Source: Hyphomonadaceae bacterium
Lineage (GTDB): Bacteria; Pseudomonadota; Alphaproteobacteria; Caulobacterales; Hyphomonadaceae
DNA: 64,000 bases
Reading direction: 5' to 3'
NCBI GenBank assembly: GCA_022844345.1
Contig: JALHLU010000002.1
Location: forward strand, 351,028-415,027
Shown here: in pieces, positions 52,691 to 62,925 of the stretch
How the letters are laid out: each line of letters begins with the position of its first letter
Numbering within the stretch: the stretch's first letter is position 1
Notes under the pieces: generated by a model
The model's database searches: none
Told to the model about the DNA's origin: nothing
Seen by the model: the letters and a program-made list of their open reading frames with translations, nothing else
Program-made: the position numbers and the translations under genes

Positions 52691-54381
52691 GGTCCCTCGC
52701 GGTCGCCTTCCGGCTCGTCGTGCCGGATGTTGCGCCTGTACGTTTCCGGCAGGAAGAAGAAGCCGACGACCAGCGTCATCGCCGCGATGACCACCGGATA
52801 AATGATCCCAGCATAGATATCGCCCGTCGCCGCAACGATCATGAAGGCCGTGGTTGGCAGCAGGCCGCCGAACCAGCCATTACCGATGTGGTAGGGCAGC
52901 GACATCGACGTGTAGCGGATACGCGCCGGGAACAGCTCGACCAGTGTCGCGGCCATCGGCCCATAGATCATCGCGGTGAAGAGCTGCGTGAGGACGATAA
53001 CCAGGATCACCGTGAAGCGGTCGATCTGCGCCGTATCGGCCTTGGCGGGATAGCCAGCTTCCGCCAGGGCTGCCGTGACTTCGGTCTGGAAGGCGGCGAT
53101 GGCGGCGGCCCGCTCCGCGCCCGTCACCTTGGCCGGATCGGGAGCGGTGATGGTCCGCTCGCCCACCGCGATGGTGGCGATGGACCCGGCCGGCGCGGCA
53201 TCCGTCTTGTAGCTTACGCCCGCCTTCGACAGGTGAGATTTCACGATATCGCACGACTTCTCGTCGAACTTCGTCCGCCCGATCGGGTCGAACTGCAGCG
53301 AGCACTGCGAGGTGTCCGCCACCACGACGATCGGGGACGATACCTGCGCCGCATCGAGCGCCGGGTTGGCCGCCTTCGTCAGCATGTGGAAGAGCGGGAA
53401 GAAGGTGACGACCGCCAGCGCAAGGCCGCCAAGCGCGAGATAGCGCCTGCCGATCTTGTCCGACAGCCATCCCATGAAGACATAGATCGGTGTACCGATG
53501 GCCAGCGCGATCGCGACGAGCAGGTTCGCCTCAAAGCCATCGACCTTCAGCACGTTCTGCAGGAAGAACAGGCTGTAGAAGGTGCCCGTGTACCAGATCA
53601 CCGCCTGCCCGGCGACGAGGCCGAACAAGGCGATCAGTACGAACTTCGCGTTCTTCCACTTGCCGAAGGACTCGGCCCACGGCTTTTTCGAGGTTTTCTG
53701 CTCGTCCTTCATTTTCTGGAAGACGGGGCTTTCACCGAGTTGGACCCGGATCCAAACCGAAACTCCGAGCAGCAGGATCGAAACCAGAAAGGGAATGCGC
53801 CAACCCCAGGCGGCAAACTCGTCGGGGCTCATCGTCTGGCGAATGATCATGATGATCAGCAGCGAGAGGAACAGGCCGATCGTGGCCGTGATCTGGATCC
53901 AGCTGGTGTAGAACCCGCGCCTGTTCGCCGGAGCATGCTCGGCGACATAGATCGCCGCGCCGCCATACTCCCCGCCGATGGCGAGCCCCTGCAGCACGCG
54001 GAGCACGACCAGAAGGATCGGCGCCGCGATGCCGATCTGCTCGTACCCCGGCAGCAGGCCGACTGCGAATGTGGCCGCGCCCATGATGATCATGGTTACC
54101 AGGAAGGTGTTCTTGCGTCCGACAATATCGCCGACCCGGCCAAACACGAGGGCGCCAAAGGGACGAACGATGAATCCGGCCGCGAATGTGGCGAGCGCCA
54201 GGATGAACCCGGTTGTCTCGTTCACGCCGCTGAAGAAGTGCATGTTGATGTAGGTGACCAGCGACCCATACAGGAAGAAGTCATACCATTCGAACATGGT
54301 GCCCACGCTCGACGCGCTGATCACGAGCAGTTCGTTCTGCTTCTTCTCAGGCGCGGCTGCGCCCGTCGCTGGCGATTCCAT
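52687..54381 (-). CDS. MFS transporter, metabolite:H+ symporter type, with long loop
   Basis: The 564-aa protein has twelve helices with the MHS-type motifs FEWYDFFLYG, RPFGALVFGRVGDIVGRKNTFLVTM and QGLAIGGEYGGAAIYVAEHAPANRRGFYTS. A typical MHS member is about 430 aa; this one has about 110 extra residues with two cysteines (VADTSQC, EKSC) between helices near the third quarter. Its close relatives transport dicarboxylates or hydroxy-acids. Start 54381 has GGGGAG about 10 nt upstream. It forms a 4-nt-overlap pair with the dehydrogenase. Confidence 0.92.
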   Translation of the reverse strand: MESPATGAAAPEKKQNELLVISASSVGTMFEWYDFFLYGSLVTYINMHFFSGVNETTGFILALATFAAGFIVRPFGALVFGRVGDIVGRKNTFLVTMIIMGAATFAVGLLPGYEQIGIAAPILLVVLRVLQGLAIGGEYGGAAIYVAEHAPANRRGFYTSWIQITATIGLFLSLLIIMIIRQTMSPDEFAAWGWRIPFLVSILLLGVSVWIRVQLGESPVFQKMKDEQKTSKKPWAESFGKWKNAKFVLIALFGLVAGQAVIWYTGTFYSLFFLQNVLKVDGFEANLLVAIALAIGTPIYVFMGWLSDKIGRRYLALGGLALAVVTFFPLFHMLTKAANPALDAAQVSSPIVVVADTSQCSLQFDPIGRTKFDEKSCDIVKSHLSKAGVSYKTDAAPAGSIATIAVGERTITAPDPAKVTGAERAAAIAAFQTEVTAALAEAGYPAKADTAQIDRFTVILVIVLTQLFTAMIYGPMAATLVELFPARIRYTSMSLPYHIGNGWFGGLLPTTAFMIVAATGDIYAGIIYPVVIAAMTLVVGFFFLPETYRRNIRHDEPEGDREGP

Positions 54382-54592
54382 GGCGTTTGTCTCCCCTGGC
54401 GAGCTGCCGTAGCGCCTGCCGTGTTTGTTGCGGGCAAGCTGCAACGGCCTGCCGCGGAGGGCAAGGTGAAACGCGGTCGCTCCTCCACTCAAGTTCCTGT
54501 CACTGCCGGGTTTTCACCAGAACGGCAGTCCTTGCTTGCCCGGAACGCCCGCCGGGGCCAAACTGCCCTCATTCAAGCCGGGAGGGACCCCC

Positions 54593-55195
54593 ATGCTCAA
54601 ATCCATCGCCCTTATCGTTCCAGTTCTTGGCGCACTGGCGATCAGCGCGTGCCAGCCGGAACCGACGCCCGAGCAGAAGGCCGCCGCCGCGCTACAACAG
54701 ATGATGCAAGGGATGGCCGGCGCCATGGGAGGGGACCCGAACGCCGTAGGATCGATCGATCCGCAGGCTCTCGCCGCCGCGATGGCCCAGGCCGGCGCGA
54801 TGGCTGGAGCGATGAACCCCGACATGACCCCCGAAGAACGCGCCAAGATGCAGGCCATCACCGGTGCTATCGCCTCGGGCCAAGTGCATCCGGCGGCCTC
54901 TGCCTATGTCGCGGGCCTCGACAAGGTGTTCACCATCCTCGGCTCCGTGAAGGATGATGCGACACTTGAAGCGGCCCGCCCGCAGCTTGCCGCGATCTAC
55001 GCCGAGATGTCCGCTCCAGCCGCAACACTGAAGGCCATGAACGAGGACGACCGCGAAGTGGCCTTCGGATCGGCCTGGGTGCAGATGGCCGGATTCGGCC
55101 TGAAGGCGGGGAGCCTGATGGGGCCGCTGACGTCCAAGCCGGATCTGGTGAGCAAGGTCAGCGACCTGCTCGATCAGATGCCGCAGCCTGAATAG
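54593..55195 (+). CDS. Hypothetical lipoprotein, 200 aa
   Basis: Lipoprotein signal MLKSIALIVPVLGALAISAC with Cys20, followed by a Met/Ala/Gly-rich repeat-like stretch (QMMQGMAGAMGGDPNAV, AAAMAQAGAMAGAMNP) and a helical C-terminal half. The family is not recognised. GGGAGGG precedes the ATG at 54593. It is divergent to the MFS gene and is followed 15 nt later by a second lipoprotein gene, with which it may be co-transcribed. Confidence 0.75.
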   Translation: MLKSIALIVPVLGALAISACQPEPTPEQKAAAALQQMMQGMAGAMGGDPNAVGSIDPQALAAAMAQAGAMAGAMNPDMTPEERAKMQAITGAIASGQVHPAASAYVAGLDKVFTILGSVKDDATLEAARPQLAAIYAEMSAPAATLKAMNEDDREVAFGSAWVQMAGFGLKAGSLMGPLTSKPDLVSKVSDLLDQMPQPE

Positions 55196-55210
55196 GCTGG
55201 CGTACTGCGC

Positions 55211-55678
55211 GTGCGCAACCAGACAGCGTGCCTTGCCGCAGCCTTCATGGCCGCATCACTTGCATCATGCGGTCCGCCTGACCCAAGGACGCTGCTCGCG
55301 CAGACGTGGACGTGCGAGATGACGACCGTGACCGGCGGGCTCACGAGCGATTATCGCGAAGTCGTCACCTTCCGCTCCAGCGGCGACTACCAGACCAAGG
55401 CCACGATTGTCGCTACCAATGCGACAATGGAGGCGACCATGAACATGGAATGGAGCGGCCGCTGGAATCTGACCGGCGACGCATTCGAGCGTGAGTTCAT
55501 CGGCATCAAGGCCGTCTCGGGCGACTACAGCGGTATACCGATGACGCAGGATCGCCTGGATGCTGCTGCAGACGCGTTCCGCAGCGCGCCGACGTCCGAA
55601 CGGGGCAAGGTGGCGACGCTGGACGCGAACAAGCTGGTGATCGCGACGAGCGCCGATCCGCTGACGTGCCGGCGCTGA
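55211..55678 (+). CDS. Hypothetical lipoprotein, 155 aa
   Basis: GTG start at 55211 with a lipoprotein signal (MRNQTACLAAAFMAASLASC, Cys20). The mature part (LLAQTWTCEMTTVTGGLTSDYREVVTFRSSGDYQTK, then MNMEWSGRWNLTGDAFEREFIG) has the up-and-down strands of a lipocalin-like or DUF4488-type barrel; it is rich in Thr. No homologue is recognised. No clear Shine-Dalgarno. It lies 15 nt downstream of the previous lipoprotein gene. Confidence 0.7.
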   Translation: MRNQTACLAAAFMAASLASCGPPDPRTLLAQTWTCEMTTVTGGLTSDYREVVTFRSSGDYQTKATIVATNATMEATMNMEWSGRWNLTGDAFEREFIGIKAVSGDYSGIPMTQDRLDAAADAFRSAPTSERGKVATLDANKLVIATSADPLTCRR

Positions 55679-55692
55679 GGAAACCTCACCCG

Positions 55693-57225
55693 CTACAGCG
55701 GAAGGTTGTCATGCTTCTTCGCCGGGTTCGACAGTCGTTTCGTTTTCAGCGTGCGGAGCGACCGAATAATGCGCTTGCGTGTGTTGTGAGGCATGATCAC
55801 ATCGTCGATGAAGCCACGGGAGGCGGCGACATACGGATTCGCAAAGCGTTCCTGGTATTCGCTCGTCCGGGCAGCGAGCCTCTCTGCATCGGCGGCATCA
55901 GCACGGAAGATGATCTCGACGGCACCCTTTGCGCCCATCACAGCGATCTCGGCCGTCGGCCATGCAAAGTTTACGTCGCCGCGCAGGTGTTTCGAACTCA
56001 TAACGACATAGGCCCCACCATAGGCCTTGCGTGTGATGACGGTAACTTTCGGCACGGTGGCCTCGGCATAGGCGAACAGCAGCTTGGCGCCATGCTTGAT
56101 GAGGCCGCCATACTCCTGTTTCGTGCCCGGCATGAAGCCCGGCACGTCCACGAAGGTAACGATCGGGATGTTGAAACAATCGCAGAAGCGCACAAACCGC
56201 GCGGCCTTGCGGCTTGAGTCGATGTCGAGCACGCCGGCGAGGCTCATCGGCTGGTTGGCGACGAAGCCGACGGTCGAGCCCTCCATGCGGCCAAAGCCGG
56301 TGATGATGTTCTTTCCGAAGTCCTTGCCGATCTCGAAGAAGTCGCCCTCGTCGGAGACTTTCTGGATCAGCTCCTTCATGTCGTAGGGCGTATTCGGATT
56401 GGCGGGGACCAGCGTATCGAGGCTGGGCTCCGCGCGCTCGGGGTCATCGAACGTCGGAAGCACCGGCGGCTTCTCGCGGTTCGACAGCGGCAGGAAGCTC
56501 ACGAGGCGGCGCATCTGCGTCAGCGTTTCGATGTCGTTCTCGTAGGCGCCGTCGACGACGCCGGATTTCTGCGCATGCACGCGTGCGCCGCCAAGCTCCT
56601 CGTGCGTGACGACCTCGTTGGTGACGGTCTTCACCACATCGGGACCGGTCACGTACATGTAGGACGTGTCCTTCACCATGAAGATGAAGTCGGTCATGGC
56701 GGGGCTGTAGACGTCGCCGCCCGCGCAGGGGCCCATGATCACGCTGATCTGCGGGATGACGCCGGACGCCAGCACGTTCTCGAGGAAGATATCGGCATAG
56801 CCGCCCAGCGCTTCGACGCCTTCCTGGATGCGGGCGCCGCCGGCATCAAAAAGTCCGATCACCGGCGCGCCATTCTTCATGGCGGCCTGCTGGACCTTCA
56901 CGATCTTCTCGGCATGCGCGCGCGAGAGCGAGCCGCCAAACACGGTGAAATCCTTGGAGAACACATAGACGACACGGCCATTGATCGTTCCCCAGCCGGT
57001 GACGACGCCGTCGCCGGGGATACGCTGGGTTTCCATGCCGAAGTCGTGGGAGCGGTGCTCCACGAACATGTCCCACTCCTCAAAGGAGTCTTCGTCGAGC
57101 AGGAGGGCGATACGCTCGCGCGCCGTCAGCTTGCCCTTGGCGTGCTGGCTGTCGATGCGCTTCTGGCCGCCGCCCATCCGGGCGCCCTCGCGCTTCTTCT
57201 CCAGTGCTTCAACGATATCTTTCAT
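55693..57225 (-). CDS. pccB: Propionyl-CoA carboxylase carboxyltransferase subunit
   Basis: The 510-aa protein transfers carboxyl from biotin to propionyl-CoA. Landmarks are [89 protein letters not shown] and [15 protein letters not shown]. PccB type is inferred from the N-terminus [20 protein letters not shown]. The start at 57225 removes an unconserved leader of the longer frame. It is separated from pccA by about 5 kb and unrelated genes, on the same strand. Confidence 0.95.
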   Translation of the reverse strand: MKDIVEALEKKREGARMGGGQKRIDSQHAKGKLTARERIALLLDEDSFEEWDMFVEHRSHDFGMETQRIPGDGVVTGWGTINGRVVYVFSKDFTVFGGSLSRAHAEKIVKVQQAAMKNGAPVIGLFDAGGARIQEGVEALGGYADIFLENVLASGVIPQISVIMGPCAGGDVYSPAMTDFIFMVKDTSYMYVTGPDVVKTVTNEVVTHEELGGARVHAQKSGVVDGAYENDIETLTQMRRLVSFLPLSNREKPPVLPTFDDPERAEPSLDTLVPANPNTPYDMKELIQKVSDEGDFFEIGKDFGKNIITGFGRMEGSTVGFVANQPMSLAGVLDIDSSRKAARFVRFCDCFNIPIVTFVDVPGFMPGTKQEYGGLIKHGAKLLFAYAEATVPKVTVITRKAYGGAYVVMSSKHLRGDVNFAWPTAEIAVMGAKGAVEIIFRADAADAERLAARTSEYQERFANPYVAASRGFIDDVIMPHNTRKRIIRSLRTLKTKRLSNPAKKHDNLPL

Positions 57226-57380
57226 GGGCGGCCCCGGAATGTTTCGGTGCGAGATAAGCGACGCGGGCATGATTGTGCAAGACATCGCGCGCGAATAGCG
57301 AACGACCTGCCTCGAATGCATCGCCGCAGGTCGTTAACCAGTGGTTTGTTGCGCCAACCGCCCCCTATCGGCAGCCGGGA

Positions 57381-59450
57381 CTAGTGTCGGACCCGCACCC
57401 CGACCGTGGCGTTCAGCGGCTCGCCGGGAAAGTAACGGTCCTGTCCCTGAGCGAAGTCTGCCCGGTCGGCATAGCGCTTGTCGGTCAGATTCCGGACAAT
57501 GATGAACGCTTCCATCTGGTCCGAAAAGCGCCACGCGCCGCGCATGTGCGCGATCAGGTGGCCGTCATAGCTCGCGGTGTTTGCCGCGTTGGTGAAGTAC
57601 TCGCCGACGTACTCGGCCGAGAGGCCCAGCGAGAACACGGGCGACTCCCAGAACACGCCGGCGTCGGCCAGCCATTCCGGAGCAGTGTCAATCTGGTCGC
57701 CATCGAAGATGTCTTCGGATGCGTTCACGACATTCCGGGTGAAGGCATAAGTCTGATCAGACCACGCAAGGCTCGCATTCCAGCCGACGGCGCCGCCTGC
57801 CAGTTCGCCGACTTCGCCACGGAGAGACGCCTCTAGCCCGACATGGTCTGTTTTGCCGTCGGGGACGTTCAAGCCGTCAGAGTCGCGAAAGAAGAAATTC
57901 TCCTTCTTCATGGTGTAGGCGGCAATGTCGTAGTCAAGCCAGGCGAGATTGCCTCGAGCCCCGATTTCCACGCTATCCAGCGTCTCCACTTCGAGCGATT
58001 CAATCGTCTGCAGGTTCTGCAGCCGATACTGGTCTGAAACCTGTGGCGCCCGCTGACCGCGCGCATAGTTGGCATAGAGCACTGTGCCGGCCATGCCGGT
58101 GTAGACAACGCCCAGCTTGGGCGTCAGCAGGTCGAAATCGTCGGTCCGGCTGGGCGCGACGCGAAATCGGCCGCGCGTTCCGGCGGCGATGTTCGTGGTG
58201 TAGTCCCACTGATGCGCCTCGCCACGCAGTCCGGCCAGCAGGCTCCAGCCCGGCGCAAAGTCCCAGTCGATCTCGGCATAAAGGCCAGTCGTCCATGTGC
58301 CGACGTCATAGTCGTAGTGAACGCCCTGCGGGAATGTCGGGTTGAGGGGCGATCCGCCAAAGCTGGCGCGAGTCTGCGTCTCGTTCAGGAAGCCGTCGGC
58401 AAGCTGGATGTCAGCGCCGATCGCCCAGCGCAAACTGCTCGGGCCGAACTCGTAGCGAGTCAGCACGCCGAGTGTGTCGTGCCCGTTTTCCTCGGTCGAC
58501 TGGTCGGGCAGGAAGTGCTGGATGAACTTCATCCGCTGCACCGTACCGAACGGCGTGATCACCAGCTTGTCGGCGCCAAAGCTGGTTTCGAAACGCGCGC
58601 TGCCCCGGGCCGCCCATGCGTCGCGATAGGCTTCGGGGTTCGGGTTCGTCGTCGCGATGTCTTCGTCCTTGTAGACTTCAGGCCCCTGGATGAAGCCCGC
58701 CGTCTCCTGGTTGAGGTTCACTGCGGCGAGCGTCGTCACGATGTTCCAGGTCTCTCCGCCGAATTTCGAGCGAAGCGTCAGCTTCTGCTGATCGACGCTC
58801 GACGCGTCGCGCCATCCGCCGTCGTCCATCACGGACAGGCCAGCCCAGTTCGTGACGCCGTTGGTGGTGAAGTTGGCCGTCGCATCGGCGCGATACCGCT
58901 GCAGCGAGTTGGCGCTCAGCGACAGTGTCTGCCCCTGCTGTGCGCCAGGCTCGGGGTCGATAAAGTTGGTGAGGCCGTGGACCGCGTTAGATCCGTAGCG
59001 GACCGAACCAGGTCCGCGGACGACTTCGATCGCCTCGGCCGTCTCGTGATGAACTTCGAACAGCGCGTTGACGTTGCCAAAGCCCGGCGCGCGCGTCGGC
59101 ACGCCGTTCTCGAGGATCAGGAAAGAGCCCTGCCCTGCGCCGGCCGGAAGCACGGGCGAGCGGATCGCGATGATCAGTTCCTGTCCCGAGTTCATCTGGA
59201 CGTTCACGCCCGGAACAGAGTTCAGGATCTCTGCCGGGTGGTTGGCGCCCACGCTTGTGATCGTCTCTGCGTCGATAACGGAGTACGCGCCGGGATCGGT
59301 ATCCAGCCGGTCGCCGTAGACCACAACGACATCGCCATCAGCCGGGGCGGGTGCAGCCTTGGGCCCCTCCTGCGCAAACACAGGGGCCGCAAAAGCCGAC
59401 ATCGCGACAGCAATTGCCGACCAGCTGGCCGCTGAGAAACGCTTGTTCAC
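57381..59450 (-). CDS. TonB-dependent outer-membrane receptor
   Basis: The 689-aa receptor has a signal peptide (VNKRFSAASWSAIAVAMSAFAAPVFAQ), a likely TonB box DVVVVYGDRL, a plug domain (IDAETITSVGANHPAEILNSVPGVNVQMNSGQE, EAIEVVRGPGSVRYGSNAVHGLTNF, landmarks only) and a 22-strand barrel ending in the terminal aromatic/charged residues VRVRH. The start is GTG 59450 with GGAGG 8 nt upstream. The ligand is unknown; the CNT transporter immediately upstream points to nucleosides. Confidence 0.94.
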   Translation of the reverse strand: MNKRFSAASWSAIAVAMSAFAAPVFAQEGPKAAPAPADGDVVVVYGDRLDTDPGAYSVIDAETITSVGANHPAEILNSVPGVNVQMNSGQELIIAIRSPVLPAGAGQGSFLILENGVPTRAPGFGNVNALFEVHHETAEAIEVVRGPGSVRYGSNAVHGLTNFIDPEPGAQQGQTLSLSANSLQRYRADATANFTTNGVTNWAGLSVMDDGGWRDASSVDQQKLTLRSKFGGETWNIVTTLAAVNLNQETAGFIQGPEVYKDEDIATTNPNPEAYRDAWAARGSARFETSFGADKLVITPFGTVQRMKFIQHFLPDQSTEENGHDTLGVLTRYEFGPSSLRWAIGADIQLADGFLNETQTRASFGGSPLNPTFPQGVHYDYDVGTWTTGLYAEIDWDFAPGWSLLAGLRGEAHQWDYTTNIAAGTRGRFRVAPSRTDDFDLLTPKLGVVYTGMAGTVLYANYARGQRAPQVSDQYRLQNLQTIESLEVETLDSVEIGARGNLAWLDYDIAAYTMKKENFFFRDSDGLNVPDGKTDHVGLEASLRGEVGELAGGAVGWNASLAWSDQTYAFTRNVVNASEDIFDGDQIDTAPEWLADAGVFWESPVFSLGLSAEYVGEYFTNAANTASYDGHLIAHMRGAWRFSDQMEAFIIVRNLTDKRYADRADFAQGQDRYFPGEPLNATVGVRVRH

Positions 59451-59518
59451 TAGTATCCTCCAGCAGTCCTCAGGCGACTGCATGCGCCTGTTTAACGGCC
59501 GCGGTAGAGCGATCCGCC

Positions 59519-60829
59519 TCAGCCAGCAAATAAACTTGCTGGCAGAAGACCCACAATGGCCCCGGAGAGACAGGTGGCAAAGGTTCCCGCAATCAGCGTC
59601 TTCCACGCGAGAGAAAGGAAGACTTCTCGCTTCTCAGGGGCAATGATGGTCAATCCGCCGATCAGAATGCCCACCGAACCAAAATTGGCGAAGCCGCAGA
59701 CCGCGTTGGCGACAATCCGCCGCGTCCGGTCCGACATCTCTTCGACCGGGATGGCCGACAGGTCGATGAAGGCTACGAACTCGGTAAGTACCGTCTTCAC
59801 GCCAAGGATGGAGCCCGCCTTGGCCGCCTCATCCATCGGCACGCCCATCATGTAGAGCAGCGGGGCGAACATCCAGCCTAGGATGCGCTGAAGCGAAAGC
59901 GGCTCTCCCCACACGGCCGGGAAGGCGCCCAGGATTGCGTTCACGATGTACAGCAGCGCCAGAGCCGCGATCAGCATCGTCGCGATGTTCAGCACGATCT
60001 TCATGCCGTCGCTGGCGCCCGTCGCGAAGGCGTCCATCGTCGAGTGATACTCGAAGTCCGGCTCGCTTGCGCGCTCGCGGATATCGACCGTCTCGGGCAC
60101 GATCGTCATCGCCACCGCGACCGCTGCGGGCGCGGCCATGAGCGAGGCGACGAGCAGCTGCGGCAGCGGGTTCGCCATGACCGGCGCAAGGAAGGTCACG
60201 TAGATTACCAGCACTGAACCCGCGATGGTGGCGAAGCCCGCTGTCATCACGATGAACACCTCTGAGCGGGTCATGCGCGGGATGTAAGGCTTGATCAGCA
60301 CGGGCGCCTCGGTCATGCCCATGAAGACGTTGGCGGAGACGGCAAGGCTGGTGGCGCCGCCCAGGCCCATCGTGCGCGAGAAGATGAAGGCGAACGCCTT
60401 GGTGACCCAGCGGAGGACGTGCCAGTGCCAGAGGATGGCTGACAGGGCCGCCACCACAATGATCAGCGGCAGGATCTGGAAGAAGAACAGCGGCGGCAGG
60501 AATTTGCCCTGTCCGGTTGCAGGATCAATCTGCGTGACGATGGTGGAGTTGGCTGCCTGGTTGTTGCCGATCCAGCCGAACACAAAATCGGTTCCTGCAC
60601 GCGAGGCGGCCTGGAGCTGGTCAACGATGCCGCCCGCGGAGGCAAGCCCGTCGCGCAGGATTGGCACGCCATAGAGAGCCAGCGCGAAGGTGATCTGGAT
60701 CGCCGTGGCCCCCAGAATGACGCGCCACGGCAGCTTGCGCTTCGACTCCGACATCAGCCAGCAGATGCCGTAGATGAGGATAATGCCGAGCAGCGCCCGG
60801 CCATTATCCCAGCCCCATTCCATGTCCAT
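59519..60829 (-). CDS. nupC: Concentrative nucleoside transporter (NupC type)
   Basis: The 436-aa protein is a CNT-family proton- or sodium-coupled nucleoside importer. It has the family motifs NVFMGMTEAPVLIKPYIPRMTRSEVFIVMTAGFATIAGSVLVIYV (landmark) and GVPMDEAAKAGSILGVKTVLTEFVAFIDL, then NAVCGFANFGSVGILIGGLT. The N-terminus contains an extra tract with NNQAANSTIVTQIDPATG. It lies 23 nt downstream of the S46 peptidase stop and 68 nt upstream of the TonB receptor, all on the minus strand. Confidence 0.92.
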   Translation of the reverse strand: MDMEWGWDNGRALLGIILIYGICWLMSESKRKLPWRVILGATAIQITFALALYGVPILRDGLASAGGIVDQLQAASRAGTDFVFGWIGNNQAANSTIVTQIDPATGQGKFLPPLFFFQILPLIIVVAALSAILWHWHVLRWVTKAFAFIFSRTMGLGGATSLAVSANVFMGMTEAPVLIKPYIPRMTRSEVFIVMTAGFATIAGSVLVIYVTFLAPVMANPLPQLLVASLMAAPAAVAVAMTIVPETVDIRERASEPDFEYHSTMDAFATGASDGMKIVLNIATMLIAALALLYIVNAILGAFPAVWGEPLSLQRILGWMFAPLLYMMGVPMDEAAKAGSILGVKTVLTEFVAFIDLSAIPVEEMSDRTRRIVANAVCGFANFGSVGILIGGLTIIAPEKREVFLSLAWKTLIAGTFATCLSGAIVGLLPASLFAG

Positions 60830-60852
60830 GCCCCGCCTGCCCCTCGTTACGC

Positions 60853-62925
60853 TTACTTGACCAGCTCATCGGCTAGCGCATTGGCGCCATAGACGCCCCG
60901 CAGCGCCGCGACAATCATCTGGCTCGATACCGACACCGTCCGGTTGAGTTCCGGATCGAAGCCGAACGATCCGCCAGTGGAGTGTATGTTGCCGTCAAAG
61001 ACCAGCCCAATGATACGCCCGGCCTTGTTGAGCACGGGAGAGCCCGAATTTCCCCCAATGATGTCGTTGGTGGAGACGAAGTTGAACTGGGTTCCGGCGG
61101 GTATGACCGCCTCCTTGCCGACCCAGCTTGCGGCCAGATTGAAGGGGTAGGCGCCTGTCGCCCGCGTCCAGAGGCCCGAAGCGTAGGTGAAGGGCGGTAC
61201 GTCCCCGAGGGCCGGGTCGGTCCAGCCTTTCACGACGCCATAGGACAGGCGAAGCGTGAAGGTGGCGTCCGGATAGATGCCTTGCCCCAATACGTGAAAG
61301 CGCAGCGCTGCAAGCCTTTCGGCGGCCACGGACGCGGGTCCGGACACGGTCGTCTCGTAAGTCTTCCGCGCAGCGCGAGCCGCTTCGTCCATGGTCCGGA
61401 CCAGAGCGATGGCCGGGTCGTTGGAGGTGGTAACCTGGGCGGGATCATCCCACAGCCGCCGGCGGAAAGCCGGGTCGGCGATCTGGGAAGCCGCCACAAT
61501 GTCGGCCGCGATCTGGTTTGAGGTGCGTGCGCCAAACATGGCTTTGACGGCGGGATGGTCCGGCCCCAGGTATTCGCGCGTCTTCTCGAGCCAGAACGCG
61601 ATTTCCAGCTTCTCGAGGAAAGGAAGGACCGGCGCCTCCGCCATCAGGCCACGCTCGGTCGCGGCCAGGCGTGCGGACCGGTACTCGGGCAGGCGATCTG
61701 CGTCCGGCTTGCCCCCCTCTGCAGCCGCACGCGTCAGGATACGCGCATCAGCGAGCAGGACCGAGCCCGCCCCGAAACGGACTTCCAGCATCTGATAAGG
61801 CAGGAACGCCTTCTTCTGGGCCGAAACCAATGATGCAATATCGGCGAACGGATCGCCGTAGGCCGCCCGCAACGCTGCATCAGCGGCAAGCGCATCCCTG
61901 AGGCGCTGCTCTTCTCCAACCTTCGCAGCGAAGAAGGACGGTTCGACCAAGGCGCCGCGCTGCCCCTTGAAGACCTTCAGACTATTCTCCACGCCCGGCA
62001 GCGCGTCGCTGACCTGGCGCGCTTCCTCTTCACCCTTGGTGGCTTCGTTGAGCATCGCCCCGCGCACCTGGGAGAGATACTCGATCCGCCAAGGCAGGAA
62101 ATGATCACGCTGGAATTCGAGCTGCGCCACCGTCAACAGGCGCTCGGTCGAGCCCGGGTGACCGGAGACGAAAACAAGCTCGCCCGCCTTAGGGCCAGCC
62201 GCATCAATCTGCAGGGGATCCATGAAGGTCACCGGCTGGCCATTCCGGTAGAGCCGCAGCAGCGCCATATCCAGCGCATAGCGCGGGAAGTTGAAATTGT
62301 CGGGATCGCCGCCGAAGAATCCCGCCTGCATCTCCGGAGCAAAGGCAAGGCGCACATCGTCGTACCGATCATAGACGTGTAGCTTGTACTGTCCGCCGCG
62401 ATAGAGGTTCACCACCTGGCAGCGCCTGGTGCGATCATCGCCGCACACCTCGCGCTCGATCTCCGCGATTTTGGCGGCGCGTGCGGCGTTGACCTCGGCC
62501 GAGGTAACATCCGCTGTCGCCGCCTTCACACGCGTGGTGACATCCGTGATCGATTTCAGGATCGAGGCTTCGCCGCCCGGGCAGATCCGCTCATCGCTCC
62601 GCGCCTTCGTGAAGAAGCCATCCTGCAGATAGTCGCTCGACGCGCTGGAAAGAGCCGACGCACAATCCGACACGCAGTGATGGTTGGTGAGGACCAGGCC
62701 GTCTTTCGAGACCACCGAGCCCGAGCAGCCTCCCTCAAGCCGGACGGAGCCGAGCCGCACCCGGTCGAGCCATTTCTGGTCGGGCGCGAACCCGTACAGT
62801 TCCTTCACGCGCGCGGACGGGAAGGCGTCAAACGTCCACATTCCCTCGTCAGCCACGGCTCCCACGGTCATAGCGGCCGTCGCGCAGAGAGCCGCCAGGC
62901 CCCCCAAGGCGAACCTCATTCGCAT
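60853..62925 (-). CDS. S46-family dipeptidyl peptidase
   Basis: The 690-aa protein has a signal peptide (MRMRFALGGLAALCATAAMTVGAVA) and the S46 catalytic His in LTNHHCVSDCA (His82/83), the acidic residue in the VYDRYDDVRLAF region, and Ser627 in GGNSGSPVLNKAG. S46 enzymes (DPP7/DPP11) release dipeptides from peptide N-termini in the periplasm. Residues that set the Asp/Glu versus hydrophobic specificity were not assigned. It is the first gene of a peptidase-CNT-TonB receptor series. Confidence 0.92.
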   Translation of the reverse strand: MRMRFALGGLAALCATAAMTVGAVADEGMWTFDAFPSARVKELYGFAPDQKWLDRVRLGSVRLEGGCSGSVVSKDGLVLTNHHCVSDCASALSSASSDYLQDGFFTKARSDERICPGGEASILKSITDVTTRVKAATADVTSAEVNAARAAKIAEIEREVCGDDRTRRCQVVNLYRGGQYKLHVYDRYDDVRLAFAPEMQAGFFGGDPDNFNFPRYALDMALLRLYRNGQPVTFMDPLQIDAAGPKAGELVFVSGHPGSTERLLTVAQLEFQRDHFLPWRIEYLSQVRGAMLNEATKGEEEARQVSDALPGVENSLKVFKGQRGALVEPSFFAAKVGEEQRLRDALAADAALRAAYGDPFADIASLVSAQKKAFLPYQMLEVRFGAGSVLLADARILTRAAAEGGKPDADRLPEYRSARLAATERGLMAEAPVLPFLEKLEIAFWLEKTREYLGPDHPAVKAMFGARTSNQIAADIVAASQIADPAFRRRLWDDPAQVTTSNDPAIALVRTMDEAARAARKTYETTVSGPASVAAERLAALRFHVLGQGIYPDATFTLRLSYGVVKGWTDPALGDVPPFTYASGLWTRATGAYPFNLAASWVGKEAVIPAGTQFNFVSTNDIIGGNSGSPVLNKAGRIIGLVFDGNIHSTGGSFGFDPELNRTVSVSSQMIVAALRGVYGANALADELVK

